Assembly (NCBI GenBank): GCA_002240395.1
Contig: CP016836.1
Span: 2,976,001 to 3,040,000, forward strand
Origin: Xanthomonas citri pv. mangiferaeindicae
GTDB lineage: Bacteria; Pseudomonadota; Gammaproteobacteria; Xanthomonadales; Xanthomonadaceae
Direction: 5' to 3'
Length of the DNA stretch: 64,000 nucleotides
The translations under genes were made by a program, and so were the position numbers. How positions within the stretch are numbered: position 1 is the stretch's first letter; each line of letters begins with the position of its first letter. This document shows, in pieces, positions 26,626-34,171 of the stretch. The notes below the pieces were generated by a model. That model was given only the letters and a program-made list of their open reading frames with translations. It was not told the DNA's origin and did no database searches.

Positions 26626-28053
26626 TCAGCGCACGCGCTGGAGGCTGGTGATGCGCTCGATGGTCGGCGCGCCGTCGCCGCTCAGCAGCGGCAGCAGCGG
26701 GGTCACCACCACACCATTGAGCGCCAGCCGTGCGAGCTGACCGTCGGCGCTGCGCAGCGAAGTGCCGGCGGTGTCGTGGATCACGTAGGGATCGCCGTCG
26801 ACGTGGCCGATCACCATCATCACGTGGCCCGGGATGAACACCAGGTCGCCGACATCGGTCTGCCGCAGCAGGCGCAGGCGCGCCTCGGGCGACATCGTCG
26901 GCGCGAACGCGACCCGGTCCAGCGCCGGACTCGTGGCCTGCGCACTGGTGTTGCGCGGCAGCAGGATGCCCATGCTGCGGTAAATCTCCGAGACGAAGCC
27001 GCTGCAGTCGCGCGCGTTGTACGAATGCCCCCAACCGTAGCGCTCCCCGAGGAACTTGAACGCCTGCCGGATCAACTGCGCACGAGTGAACGCGAGCGCG
27101 TCGTCGGCGACGTCGGCTGACTGCGGCAGCATCGCAGGTGCGAACGCGAGATCGCCGGTCGCGGTGCGCACCGGCAGCTCCACGACGCGGCCGTACCAGG
27201 GGATCTGGCCATTGAGCACGCGGTTGCCCGGCCAGTCGAGCGCGGGCACGCGTACGCCCATCTCCAACTGCACATCGGAGACCTCGGGCGCCTGCGGCGT
27301 GTAGACGGTTCGCGCGGTCGCGCCGGTGACGATCGGCCCGCGCGCTGCGCGCGCGACGTAGTCGGCGACTGCCTCGCGTGTGCCCAGGGCGACCTGCGTG
27401 GCGTCGATCCAGGCCGCGTAGCGCTCGCTGACGACGAAGTACCAGGCGCCGTCGCGGCTCGTGTGCACCACCGCGACCGGCGTGCCTGGAAACAAGGCAT
27501 CTTCCTGGAAGCGGTCGATGTCGGTGTCGTCGGGGCGGCTGAACACCCGCGTGCGGGTCGGGAATGCACGCAGGTCGGCGCGGCGCACGACCAGTCCGAA
27601 GCGGGGCGATGGCGCGGCGGGCAGGGCGGCCAGGTCGACATCGGCGACCAGGCGGTCGAGCGCCGCTGCATCCAGCACGCGGCCATCGAGGGTGTAGCGG
27701 GGCTGCGACGGGCGCGTCGACACTGCCTCGATCCAACCGGTGACCGTGGCGCGGTCGAGCGTGGCGGGCAGCGCGAGCACGGCGTGGATCGAGGGATCGT
27801 CGCGCCGCATCGCGGCGTTCTGGGCTGCGATCGCCTCGCGATCGAGCAGGCGGGCGTCGGGTGCGTCGAGCCGGTCGATCCAGTACTGCGGATCGAGCTG
27901 CGCGCGCGTCATGCCGGGAATCGCCGGCGTCGTCGCCGATGCGCCCGCCGCCAGCAGCGATGCCAGGATCGCGCCGGTCACACGCCGCCATGGACGCAGG
28001 CGTGCGGCTGAGGCGCCGCGGCGCGTCTGTGTCGTGACCGTTGTCGTGTGCAT
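26626..28053 (-). CDS. Secreted SH3 / NlpC-P60 peptidase
   Basis: 475 residues with a probable signal peptide (Arg-rich start, then VTGAILASLLAAGASA). The middle has SH3b-like segments and the C-terminal 150 residues form an NlpC/P60 cysteine peptidase: catalytic Cys in RDCSGFVSEI, His in PGHVMMVIG, and a third polar residue in IHDTAG. The architecture matches YkfC-type gamma-D-Glu-diaminopimelate hydrolases, which cut murein stem peptides. It heads the leftward operon ahead of the dipeptide epimerase. The ATG at 28053 was chosen because the open frame beyond it overlaps the divergent receptor gene. Confidence 0.85.
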   Translation of the reverse strand: MHTTTVTTQTRRGASAARLRPWRRVTGAILASLLAAGASATTPAIPGMTRAQLDPQYWIDRLDAPDARLLDREAIAAQNAAMRRDDPSIHAVLALPATLDRATVTGWIEAVSTRPSQPRYTLDGRVLDAAALDRLVADVDLAALPAAPSPRFGLVVRRADLRAFPTRTRVFSRPDDTDIDRFQEDALFPGTPVAVVHTSRDGAWYFVVSERYAAWIDATQVALGTREAVADYVARAARGPIVTGATARTVYTPQAPEVSDVQLEMGVRVPALDWPGNRVLNGQIPWYGRVVELPVRTATGDLAFAPAMLPQSADVADDALAFTRAQLIRQAFKFLGERYGWGHSYNARDCSGFVSEIYRSMGILLPRNTSAQATSPALDRVAFAPTMSPEARLRLLRQTDVGDLVFIPGHVMMVIGHVDGDPYVIHDTAGTSLRSADGQLARLALNGVVVTPLLPLLSGDGAPTIERITSLQRVR

Positions 28054-28290
28054 CCAAAGCTCCTGCGTGGCGGCCGCGCGGGCTGCGGGGACGCATTCGA
28101 GCATAGGTGTTTTGGTGCGGGCGACAAGCCGGCCGACGGCGATTGACAAGGTCCAAGGGCGCGGTGTAATCACGATGTCATCGTGTCGCGCCGTGGGGAG
28201 CGGACACATACACGGAAGGCCGGCATCGATGCGTGAACGCGCGCGTTGCCGCCGGCTGCGCCCGCCACGCCATCGCCAGGGGAATGCCGC

Positions 28291-31074
28291 ATGCCCGTAT
28301 CGTCCAGACACCTCCGCTCGAGCCGTTGTCCGCTCGCCCTTGCGTTGCTGGCGGCCATCGCGATGCCGGCTGCGGCGCAATCGACCGACGCCCGCGTCAA
28401 CACGCTCGACCAGGTGCAGGTCACCGGTTCGCGCATTGCCCGGACCGAGATCGAAGGCCCGGCGCCGGTCACGGTGATCACCGCCGAGGACATCCAGAAG
28501 CAAGGCTTCAGCACGGTCTGGGAGTCGCTGGGCACGCTCACCCAGTTCACCGGCAATACGCTCAACGAGTCGGATCAGACCGGTAACGCGCCCAACGGCC
28601 AGTTCATGAACCTGCGTGGCCTGGGCCCGGGCTACCAGCTGATCCTGCTCAACGGCCAGCGCCTGGCCGACTATCCGCAGCCCTACGGCTCCAACGGCAC
28701 TGCGGTGAGCCTGGGCAGCATTCCTGCGGCGGCGATCGAGCGCATCGAGGTCATGAGCGGCGGCGCGTCGGCGATCTACGGGTCCGATGCGGTCGCCGGT
28801 GTGGTCAATATCATCACCAAGGAGAACTTCAGCGGCGACACCATCCGCCTGCGCGGTGGCACCACGTCCGGGGGCGGCGGCGATAGTGGGCTGTTCCAGT
28901 GGACCGGCGGGCGGACCGGCGATCGCTGGAGCCTGACCTATGCGCTTGAGCGGCTGGATCGCGAGGAGATCGTCGCCTCGCAGCGCGATCTGACCTATCT
29001 GGCGCATCCGCAGTACCGCACGAATCCCGAGCGTCCGACGGCATCGATCAGCGGTGTGTATTTCCGGGCCGGGCAGAATTATCTATGGCGGACCGATGCG
29101 GGCGCGTTGTCGCCATCCTACCCAGCGATGCTGGAGGCCTGCGAGGCGACCAACCCGAATTTCGTGCCCTTCCATTCGGCATCGAGCGTCGCCGTGCCCA
29201 ATCGCTGCGGCGCGCTCGACTACTACAACGCACGCTCGATCCAGAACGCCTACGGCAAGACCTCCGGCTATCTGTCGGGCAGCTTCGATTTCAGCGACAC
29301 GCTGACCGGCTACGTACAACTGCTCGGCAGCGATTCCAACGACAAGAGTTCGAGCCAGACGCACTACTACATCGGCGAAGGGCCGTTCACCGTGCAGGAC
29401 CCGACGCGTGGCCTGGTGACTGCGCAGCGCATCTTCCTGCCCGAGGAAGTCGGCGGCACCAAGTACATCGAATACGACGAGCGCGCCTGGTCCATCAACG
29501 CCGGCCTGCGCGGCACACTCGGCGACGGCCGCTTCGACTGGGACGCCAGTGTCACCTCGTCGCGCTTCGAGATCACCACCACGCGCCCCCGCTTCCTGAC
29601 CCGCGCGGTGCGCGATCATTACATGGGCCCGGTGCTCGGCCACGCCGCCGATGGCACCGAGATCCGCGAGTTCTACACCGACCGCCTGTTCGCGCCGGGC
29701 TCGGCCGCGCTGTACGACCAGCTCACCACCACCGTGGTCAGCAGCGGCGTGTCCAAGTCCGACCAGGCGCAGTTCGTCTTCAGTGGTCCGCTGTTCGATC
29801 TGCCGGCCGGCCCACTGCAGATGGCGGCCGTCGTCGAAGCGGCGAAGCAGTCGTATTCGCTCACGCCCGACCCGCGCACCACCGTCGATTACACCGGTCC
29901 GGACCGTGTCTACAATCTGACCAGTACGCCGGGTGGCGGCCCGCGCAACCGATACGCGGCTGGCCTCGAGCTCCGCGTGCCGGTCTTCTCGCGCTTGGAG
30001 GCCACGCTCGCCGGTCGCTACGACAAGTACGACGACATCACCTCGGTCGACGACGCCATCACCTGGCAGGCCGGTCTGGAGTGGCGTCCCTTCAAGACGC
30101 TGCTGCTGCGCGGCGCGCACGCAACGAGCTTCCGCGCCCCCGATCTGCTCTGGGTGTACGCCGGCACGACCGGCTCCAATCCTTTCGTCGACGACGAGTA
30201 CCTGTGTCGCCTCAACGGCATCGCCGCCGAAACGCCCGAGTGCACGGCCGCGTACAACTACCAGACCTACATGACCCAGTCCTCCAATCCCTTGCTCGAA
30301 GAGGAGAAGGGCAAGTCCACGACCTTGGGCGTGGTCTGGGACGCACTGCCGAATCTGTCGGTCAGTGTCGACTGGTACCGCATCGAACTCGAAGGCCGGG
30401 TACAGGCGCTGTCCAACAGCTACTACTTGGAGCAGGAGGCCAACTGTCGGCTCGGCCGGGACCGCAACGGCAATGCCGTCGACACCGGGTCGCAGTCGTG
30501 CCAGTTCTATGCCAGCGCGGTGGAGCGCGTGGTCTCCGACCTCAACCCGGACGGCCGCATCACCCGCTTTGCGACCTATCCGATCAATGCTGCGTTGATG
30601 CGCACCGAAGGGCTCGATGCGTCGTTACGCTACGGGCTCGATCTTGGCGGTTGGGGCGATCTGAACCTGCAGGCCGGCTATACCCACGTGCTCGAGTTCG
30701 AGGTCGCGCAGTTCGGCGACGAGGCGCCGCGCGATGTGCGCAGCACGGTCGAGTACAACAGCCAACGCAGTCGTGCGAACTGGCGCGCCGCCTGGTCGAA
30801 TGCGGACTGGAACGCCAGTCTCTACGGCTACCGCTACGGCAGTCGTCCGAACTACAACGGCACCGCGATTCCGGGCAGGACTTCGGCCTATGTGATCTGG
30901 AACGCCGATGTGTCGCATGCGATCACCGACAACGTGACGCTCGGCGTGAGCGTACTGAACCTGCTCGACGAGATGCCGCCGCGCGACGATTCGCACACCG
31001 CCTGGCCGTACTTCGCCAGTTCCTACAGCGCGATCGGGCGCCAGGTGTTCGCCAACATCACCTTCGACTTCTGA
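28291..31074 (+). CDS. TonB-dependent outer-membrane receptor
   Basis: 927 residues. Signal peptide (LALALLAAIAMPAAAQ) then plug domain (VQVTGSRI, PVTVITAEDI, NLRGLG, VSGGASAIYGSDAVAGVVNIIT-type sequence around residue 150) and a large beta-barrel ending in Phe (VFANITFDF). It would take up a ligand with ExbBD energy. The ligand is unknown; context (NlpC/P60 and dipeptide epimerase on the divergent strand, serine hydrolase 3 bp downstream) suggests murein peptides. ATG 28291 has an AGGGGAA ribosome binding site. Confidence 0.9.
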   Translation: MPVSSRHLRSSRCPLALALLAAIAMPAAAQSTDARVNTLDQVQVTGSRIARTEIEGPAPVTVITAEDIQKQGFSTVWESLGTLTQFTGNTLNESDQTGNAPNGQFMNLRGLGPGYQLILLNGQRLADYPQPYGSNGTAVSLGSIPAAAIERIEVMSGGASAIYGSDAVAGVVNIITKENFSGDTIRLRGGTTSGGGGDSGLFQWTGGRTGDRWSLTYALERLDREEIVASQRDLTYLAHPQYRTNPERPTASISGVYFRAGQNYLWRTDAGALSPSYPAMLEACEATNPNFVPFHSASSVAVPNRCGALDYYNARSIQNAYGKTSGYLSGSFDFSDTLTGYVQLLGSDSNDKSSSQTHYYIGEGPFTVQDPTRGLVTAQRIFLPEEVGGTKYIEYDERAWSINAGLRGTLGDGRFDWDASVTSSRFEITTTRPRFLTRAVRDHYMGPVLGHAADGTEIREFYTDRLFAPGSAALYDQLTTTVVSSGVSKSDQAQFVFSGPLFDLPAGPLQMAAVVEAAKQSYSLTPDPRTTVDYTGPDRVYNLTSTPGGGPRNRYAAGLELRVPVFSRLEATLAGRYDKYDDITSVDDAITWQAGLEWRPFKTLLLRGAHATSFRAPDLLWVYAGTTGSNPFVDDEYLCRLNGIAAETPECTAAYNYQTYMTQSSNPLLEEEKGKSTTLGVVWDALPNLSVSVDWYRIELEGRVQALSNSYYLEQEANCRLGRDRNGNAVDTGSQSCQFYASAVERVVSDLNPDGRITRFATYPINAALMRTEGLDASLRYGLDLGGWGDLNLQAGYTHVLEFEVAQFGDEAPRDVRSTVEYNSQRSRANWRAAWSNADWNASLYGYRYGSRPNYNGTAIPGRTSAYVIWNADVSHAITDNVTLGVSVLNLLDEMPPRDDSHTAWPYFASSYSAIGRQVFANITFDF

Positions 31075-31077
31075 GAC

Positions 31078-32649
31078 ATGCGCGCCGCGCGTTTAGGCTG
31101 GGCGCTGGCGGGTTGGCTGGTCGCCGGCCTGCCCGCAGCCGCCGCTGCCCCCGTTTCACCTGCGCGCCTGGCGGCGCTGGTCGACGCCGCGGCCGAGCGC
31201 TACACGCTGCCCGGCATCGCGGTCGGCGTCGTAGTTGATGGCGAGGTCGTGCTGCGGCACACGCGCGGCGAGTTGCGTGCGGGCGAGGGCGAGGCCGTCG
31301 ACGCCGAAACGCTGTTCAAGATCGCCTCCAACAGCAAGGCGATGACCGGTGCTGTGCTCGCACGGCTGGTCGATGCCGGGCGGCTGCGCTGGGACGATCC
31401 GGTGGTGCGGTACCTGCCGGATTTCCGTATGTACGACGACTGGGTCACGCGTGAGATCCAGGTCCGCGACCTGCTGATCCACAACAGCGGCCTGGGCCCG
31501 GGGGCCGGCGACCTGATGCTGTGGCCGTCGCCCAACGCCTTCACCCGCGCGCAGGTGATCGAGGGATTGCGCCACCTGCGGCCGCGCTGGAGTTTCCGCG
31601 CACGCTACGCCTACGACAACACGCTGTATATCGTCGCCGGCGAAGTCGCGGCCGCGGCCGGCGGCGCCCCGTACGACGTGCTGGTGCGCCGCGAGGTCTT
31701 CGAGCCGCTCGGCATGACCCGCTGCCAGGCCGGCGCCTGGGAGCGCGATGCGGTCGGCAACGTCGCCCAGCCGCATGCCCGCCTGGAGGGCCGCAATGCC
31801 GTCGTGCGTGGCGACGACGCGACGATTCCCGACGAACCGATGATGGCGGCCGGCGGACTGCGTTGCAGCCTGGATGACATGCTGCGCTGGGCGCAGGCCT
31901 GGCTCGACCCCGAGGTCGGTGCGCCGGGCCGGCCCTGGCTGTCGGCCGCACAGCGCGAGACTGCCTGGACCGCGCACATGCCGATGCCGCTGACCGCACG
32001 CATGCGTGCCTGGGACCGCAGCCATTTCTCGGCCTATGGTTATGGCTGGCGGCTGACCGATGTCGACGGCACCGCGAAGGTGTCGCACACCGGTACGCTG
32101 TCGGGCATGGTGTCCTCGCTGGCGCTGCTGCCCGAGCAGCGCGTCGGTATCGTGGTGCTGATCAACGGCGATGCCGACGAGGCGCGCACCGTGCTGACCC
32201 AAGCGCTGGTCAAGCAGTTCGTCGCCACCGACGGCGGCGCGCACGACATCGACGACTATGCCGGCCGGCTGGAGGCGGAGCGGGGCACTTTGGACCCCAC
32301 AACGCAGCCGGAGACCGACGATGCGGTTGCCGTGGCGCCAACAGTCGCGGTCTCGCTTGCCGGCCGTTACCGCGATCCGTGGTTCGGCGATGTGGCGCTG
32401 TGTCCGCGCGACGGCGACCTGCGCTGGATCTCGATGCGTTCGCCGAAGCTCGATGGCGACGTCGTCGCGGTCGATGGCGGGCTCCAGGTGCGCTGGCGCG
32501 CGCCCGATGTCGACGTCGATGCCTGGCTGCGACCGACGTCGGCGAACGACCGCACGGTCTCGCTGCAGATGGCCAAGGTCGATCCGGATGCGGACTTCAG
32601 CTACGACTTCGAAGACCTGGCACTGGTGCGCATCGGCGACTGCAATTGA
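31078..32649 (+). CDS. Serine hydrolase, beta-lactamase / D-aminopeptidase family
   Basis: 523 residues with a signal peptide ending near AAAAAP. Class C beta-lactamase fold: Ser-x-x-Lys in ASNSKAMTG (about residue 85), Tyr-x-Asn in YAYDNTLY, and His-Thr-Gly in SHTGTLSG. A C-terminal domain of about 130 residues resembles DUF3471 found in many peptidase relatives. Such proteins usually act on D-amino-acid peptides or esters rather than antibiotics. It starts 3 bp after the receptor stop, so the two are one transcription unit. Confidence 0.85.
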   Translation: MRAARLGWALAGWLVAGLPAAAAAPVSPARLAALVDAAAERYTLPGIAVGVVVDGEVVLRHTRGELRAGEGEAVDAETLFKIASNSKAMTGAVLARLVDAGRLRWDDPVVRYLPDFRMYDDWVTREIQVRDLLIHNSGLGPGAGDLMLWPSPNAFTRAQVIEGLRHLRPRWSFRARYAYDNTLYIVAGEVAAAAGGAPYDVLVRREVFEPLGMTRCQAGAWERDAVGNVAQPHARLEGRNAVVRGDDATIPDEPMMAAGGLRCSLDDMLRWAQAWLDPEVGAPGRPWLSAAQRETAWTAHMPMPLTARMRAWDRSHFSAYGYGWRLTDVDGTAKVSHTGTLSGMVSSLALLPEQRVGIVVLINGDADEARTVLTQALVKQFVATDGGAHDIDDYAGRLEAERGTLDPTTQPETDDAVAVAPTVAVSLAGRYRDPWFGDVALCPRDGDLRWISMRSPKLDGDVVAVDGGLQVRWRAPDVDVDAWLRPTSANDRTVSLQMAKVDPDADFSYDFEDLALVRIGDCN

Positions 32650-32702
32650 GCGAGGCGCGGCATCGTTGTCGGCGGCGATACTGCATGCGCGGACCAGAAC
32701 GA

Positions 32703-32732
32703 AAAAACCCCTGCATCGCTGCAGGGGTTTTC
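32703..32732. terminator. Bidirectional Rho-independent terminator
   Basis: AAAAACCCCTGCA, short loop, TGCAGGGGTTTT. It serves the serine hydrolase on the plus strand and tRNA-Asp on the minus strand. Confidence 0.85.
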
Positions 32733-32739
32733 GTAACAC

Positions 32740-32816
32740 TGGCGGAGCGGACGGGACTCGAACCCGCGACCTCCGGCGTGACAGGCCAGCATTCTAACCA
32801 GCTGAACTACCGCTCC
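32740..32816 (-). tRNA. tRNA-Asp (GTC)
   Basis: 77 nt with encoded CCA. Acceptor GGAGCGG / CCGCTCC, anticodon GTC in CCTGTCAC, T-arm GGGTTCGAGTCCC. Identical to the copy at 33455. Confidence 0.96.
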
Positions 32817-33142
32817 GAGGCGCGAGATTCTACGCGAATTCACGCGCTTGGGAAGGGGGGGGGCGCGATCTTTTTTTCATCGTGTCTTCGTCGATGCGCG
32901 TGCTGCCCGTTCAACGCGTCTGCAAGACACATGCGCTGCGTTGCTCGACGTGCGTGGCCTGCGTGATGTGCCAACGGTCCGCGGTGTCGGACAGGTGGTG
33001 CGATGGGCGATGTCACTGCATATGTGGATCGTCGGTCCGGGGGGCGAGGTCGCCGCGTTGGCGTGGTCGCTGTTCGGTACGCGCGTCGAGAGTGGCGTCA
33101 TGCGAGTGCGCGTCTCGAATCTGCCACAGCGCAAACAGCCCG
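32817..33142. other. Intergenic region between two tRNA-Asp copies
   Basis: About 325 bp. Contains a G9 run and a T7 run near 32855-32878 but no convincing gene, and is followed by the REP-like repeats. Translations of this stretch look like random high-GC frames. Confidence 0.5.
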
Positions 33143-33344
33143 CGCCCCCACCCGACGCCTTCGGCGTCGACCTCCGCCCGCAAGCGGGGGAGGTGATGCG
33201 CCATCGGACGCCCGTGCCCTTTGATCCAACCGCAAAAAAGCCCGCCCTCGCACGCGGGGGAGGTGTCGCGCAATTCGACGCTCACGCGATCCGATCGAAA
33301 GCGCGGAAGCCCTCCCCGCGTGCGGGGGAGGGTTGGGTGGGGGC
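33143..33344. repeat. REP-like mosaic, copy 1
   Basis: Unit A (33143-33194) reads CCCCCACCC, then the hairpin GACGCCTTCGGCGTC, then CCCGCAAGCGGGGGAGG. A degenerate middle unit lies at 33239-33264. Unit B (33309-33344) is CCCTCCCCGC, two bases, GCGGGGGAGGG, TTGGGTGGGGGC. A and B are arranged in inverted orientation, as in BIMEs. The same units recur at 46014-46222. Confidence 0.8.
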
Positions 33345-33412
33345 AGGACACGCGAAGTCGGACTCGACGCCCATATTCAACATCGCGCCACGCCTGCATT
33401 CCACATCAGACG

Positions 33413-33446
33413 CGCAAAAAAAACCCCGCCAAGGCGGGGTTCTTCT
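33413..33446 (-). terminator. Rho-independent terminator after tRNA-Asp
   Basis: On the minus strand: ACCCCGCC, loop, GGCGGGGT, then a long T-run. Confidence 0.85.
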
Positions 33447-33454
33447 TCAACCAG

Positions 33455-33531
33455 TGGCGGAGCGGACGGGACTCGAACCCGCGACCTCCGGCGTGACAGG
33501 CCAGCATTCTAACCAGCTGAACTACCGCTCC
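33455..33531 (-). tRNA. tRNA-Asp (GTC), second copy
   Basis: 77 nt with CCA, same sequence as the copy at 32740. It lies 19 bp downstream of tRNA-Val in the minus direction, so both probably come from one transcript starting at or after hup. Confidence 0.96.
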
Positions 33532-33550
33532 ACATTGGAAACCTGTTGCT

Positions 33551-33625
33551 TGGTGGGTGCTGAGGGTTTCGAACCCCCGACCCTCTCCTTGTAAGGGAGA
33601 CGCTCTACCGCTGAGCTAAGCACCC
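33551..33625 (-). tRNA. tRNA-Val (TAC)
   Basis: 75 nt with CCA. Acceptor GGGTGCT / AGCACCC, anticodon loop CTTACAA (TAC), T-arm GGGTTCGAAACCC. It lies 20 bp after the HU stop. Confidence 0.96.
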
Positions 33626-33645
33626 ATGCGGAACAGCCTAGCCGC

Positions 33646-33924
33646 TTACTTTACCGCATCCTTGAGCGCCTTGCCAGCCTTGAATGCCGGGACGGTCGAG
33701 GCGGGGATCTGGATCGTTTCCTTGGTCTGCGGGTTCAGGCCGGTGCGCGCGGCGCGCGGACGGGCGACGAACGAACCGAAGCCGACGAAGTTCACCGCGT
33801 CGCCGTTCTTCAGCGCTTCGGTGATGGTGTCGAGCAGCGCGTCGACCGCACGGCCAGCGTCGGCGCGGGACAGGCCGGCCTTCTCGGCGACGGAAGCCAG
33901 GACATCGTTCTTGCTAAGGGCCAT
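33646..33924 (-). CDS. hupB: DNA-binding protein HU
   Basis: 92-residue nucleoid protein, single HU/IHF domain with VNFVGFGSF and the DNA-arm sequence RPRAARTGLNPQT. It forms dimers that bend DNA non-specifically. The ribosome binding site AGAGGAA lies 7 bp before the ATG. In most gammaproteobacteria it lies between lon and ppiD in one direction. Here it points away from ppiD. Confidence 0.96.
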   Translation of the reverse strand: MALSKNDVLASVAEKAGLSRADAGRAVDALLDTITEALKNGDAVNFVGFGSFVARPRAARTGLNPQTKETIQIPASTVPAFKAGKALKDAVK

Positions 33925-33984
33925 CAGTGAATTCCTCTTTTAATTATTCGACGTTGAGCGTCTGGACGCTGAGCCGGCATGCAC

Positions 33985-34007
33985 GGCGCCGCCGGCCGGG
34001 CGGCGCC
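33985..34007. repeat. Perfect 9-bp inverted repeat between hupB and ppiD
   Basis: GGCGCCGCC and GGCGGCGCC separated by 5 bases, in the divergent hupB/ppiD intergenic region. It could be an operator or an RNA hairpin; no T-run. Confidence 0.5.
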
Positions 34008-34171
34008 GGTCGGACGCGCATGGTACGCGATCCCCCGGTCGATTACGACCTTGCGGGTGCCGGCCTGAATGGCTGCCCGATGGGGCCGCCGAGGACGCGG
34101 CGGGGCCCGGTCCTGCGCGGGTCCGTGCTTGCGGGTAAACTGCCCGGCTCGCCCATCCCGTGCCCCGACTC

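Noticed and set aside
28054..29007. N-terminal extension of the NlpC/P60 gene into the TonB receptor
   Set aside because: The proper signal peptide begins at 28053; the extension is antisense to the receptor.
31078..32649. Antibiotic-resistance beta-lactamase
   Set aside because: The fold is shared, but the DUF3471-like tail and receptor context point to a peptidase-type serine hydrolase.
33143..33344. CRISPR array
   Set aside because: Units are few, differ in structure and have inverted orientation and irregular spacing; no cas genes. REP-like elements fit better.
32848..33594. 248-codon frame across the tRNA-Asp and repeat region
   Set aside because: It runs through REP-like repeats, a terminator and two tRNA genes; no protein-like composition.
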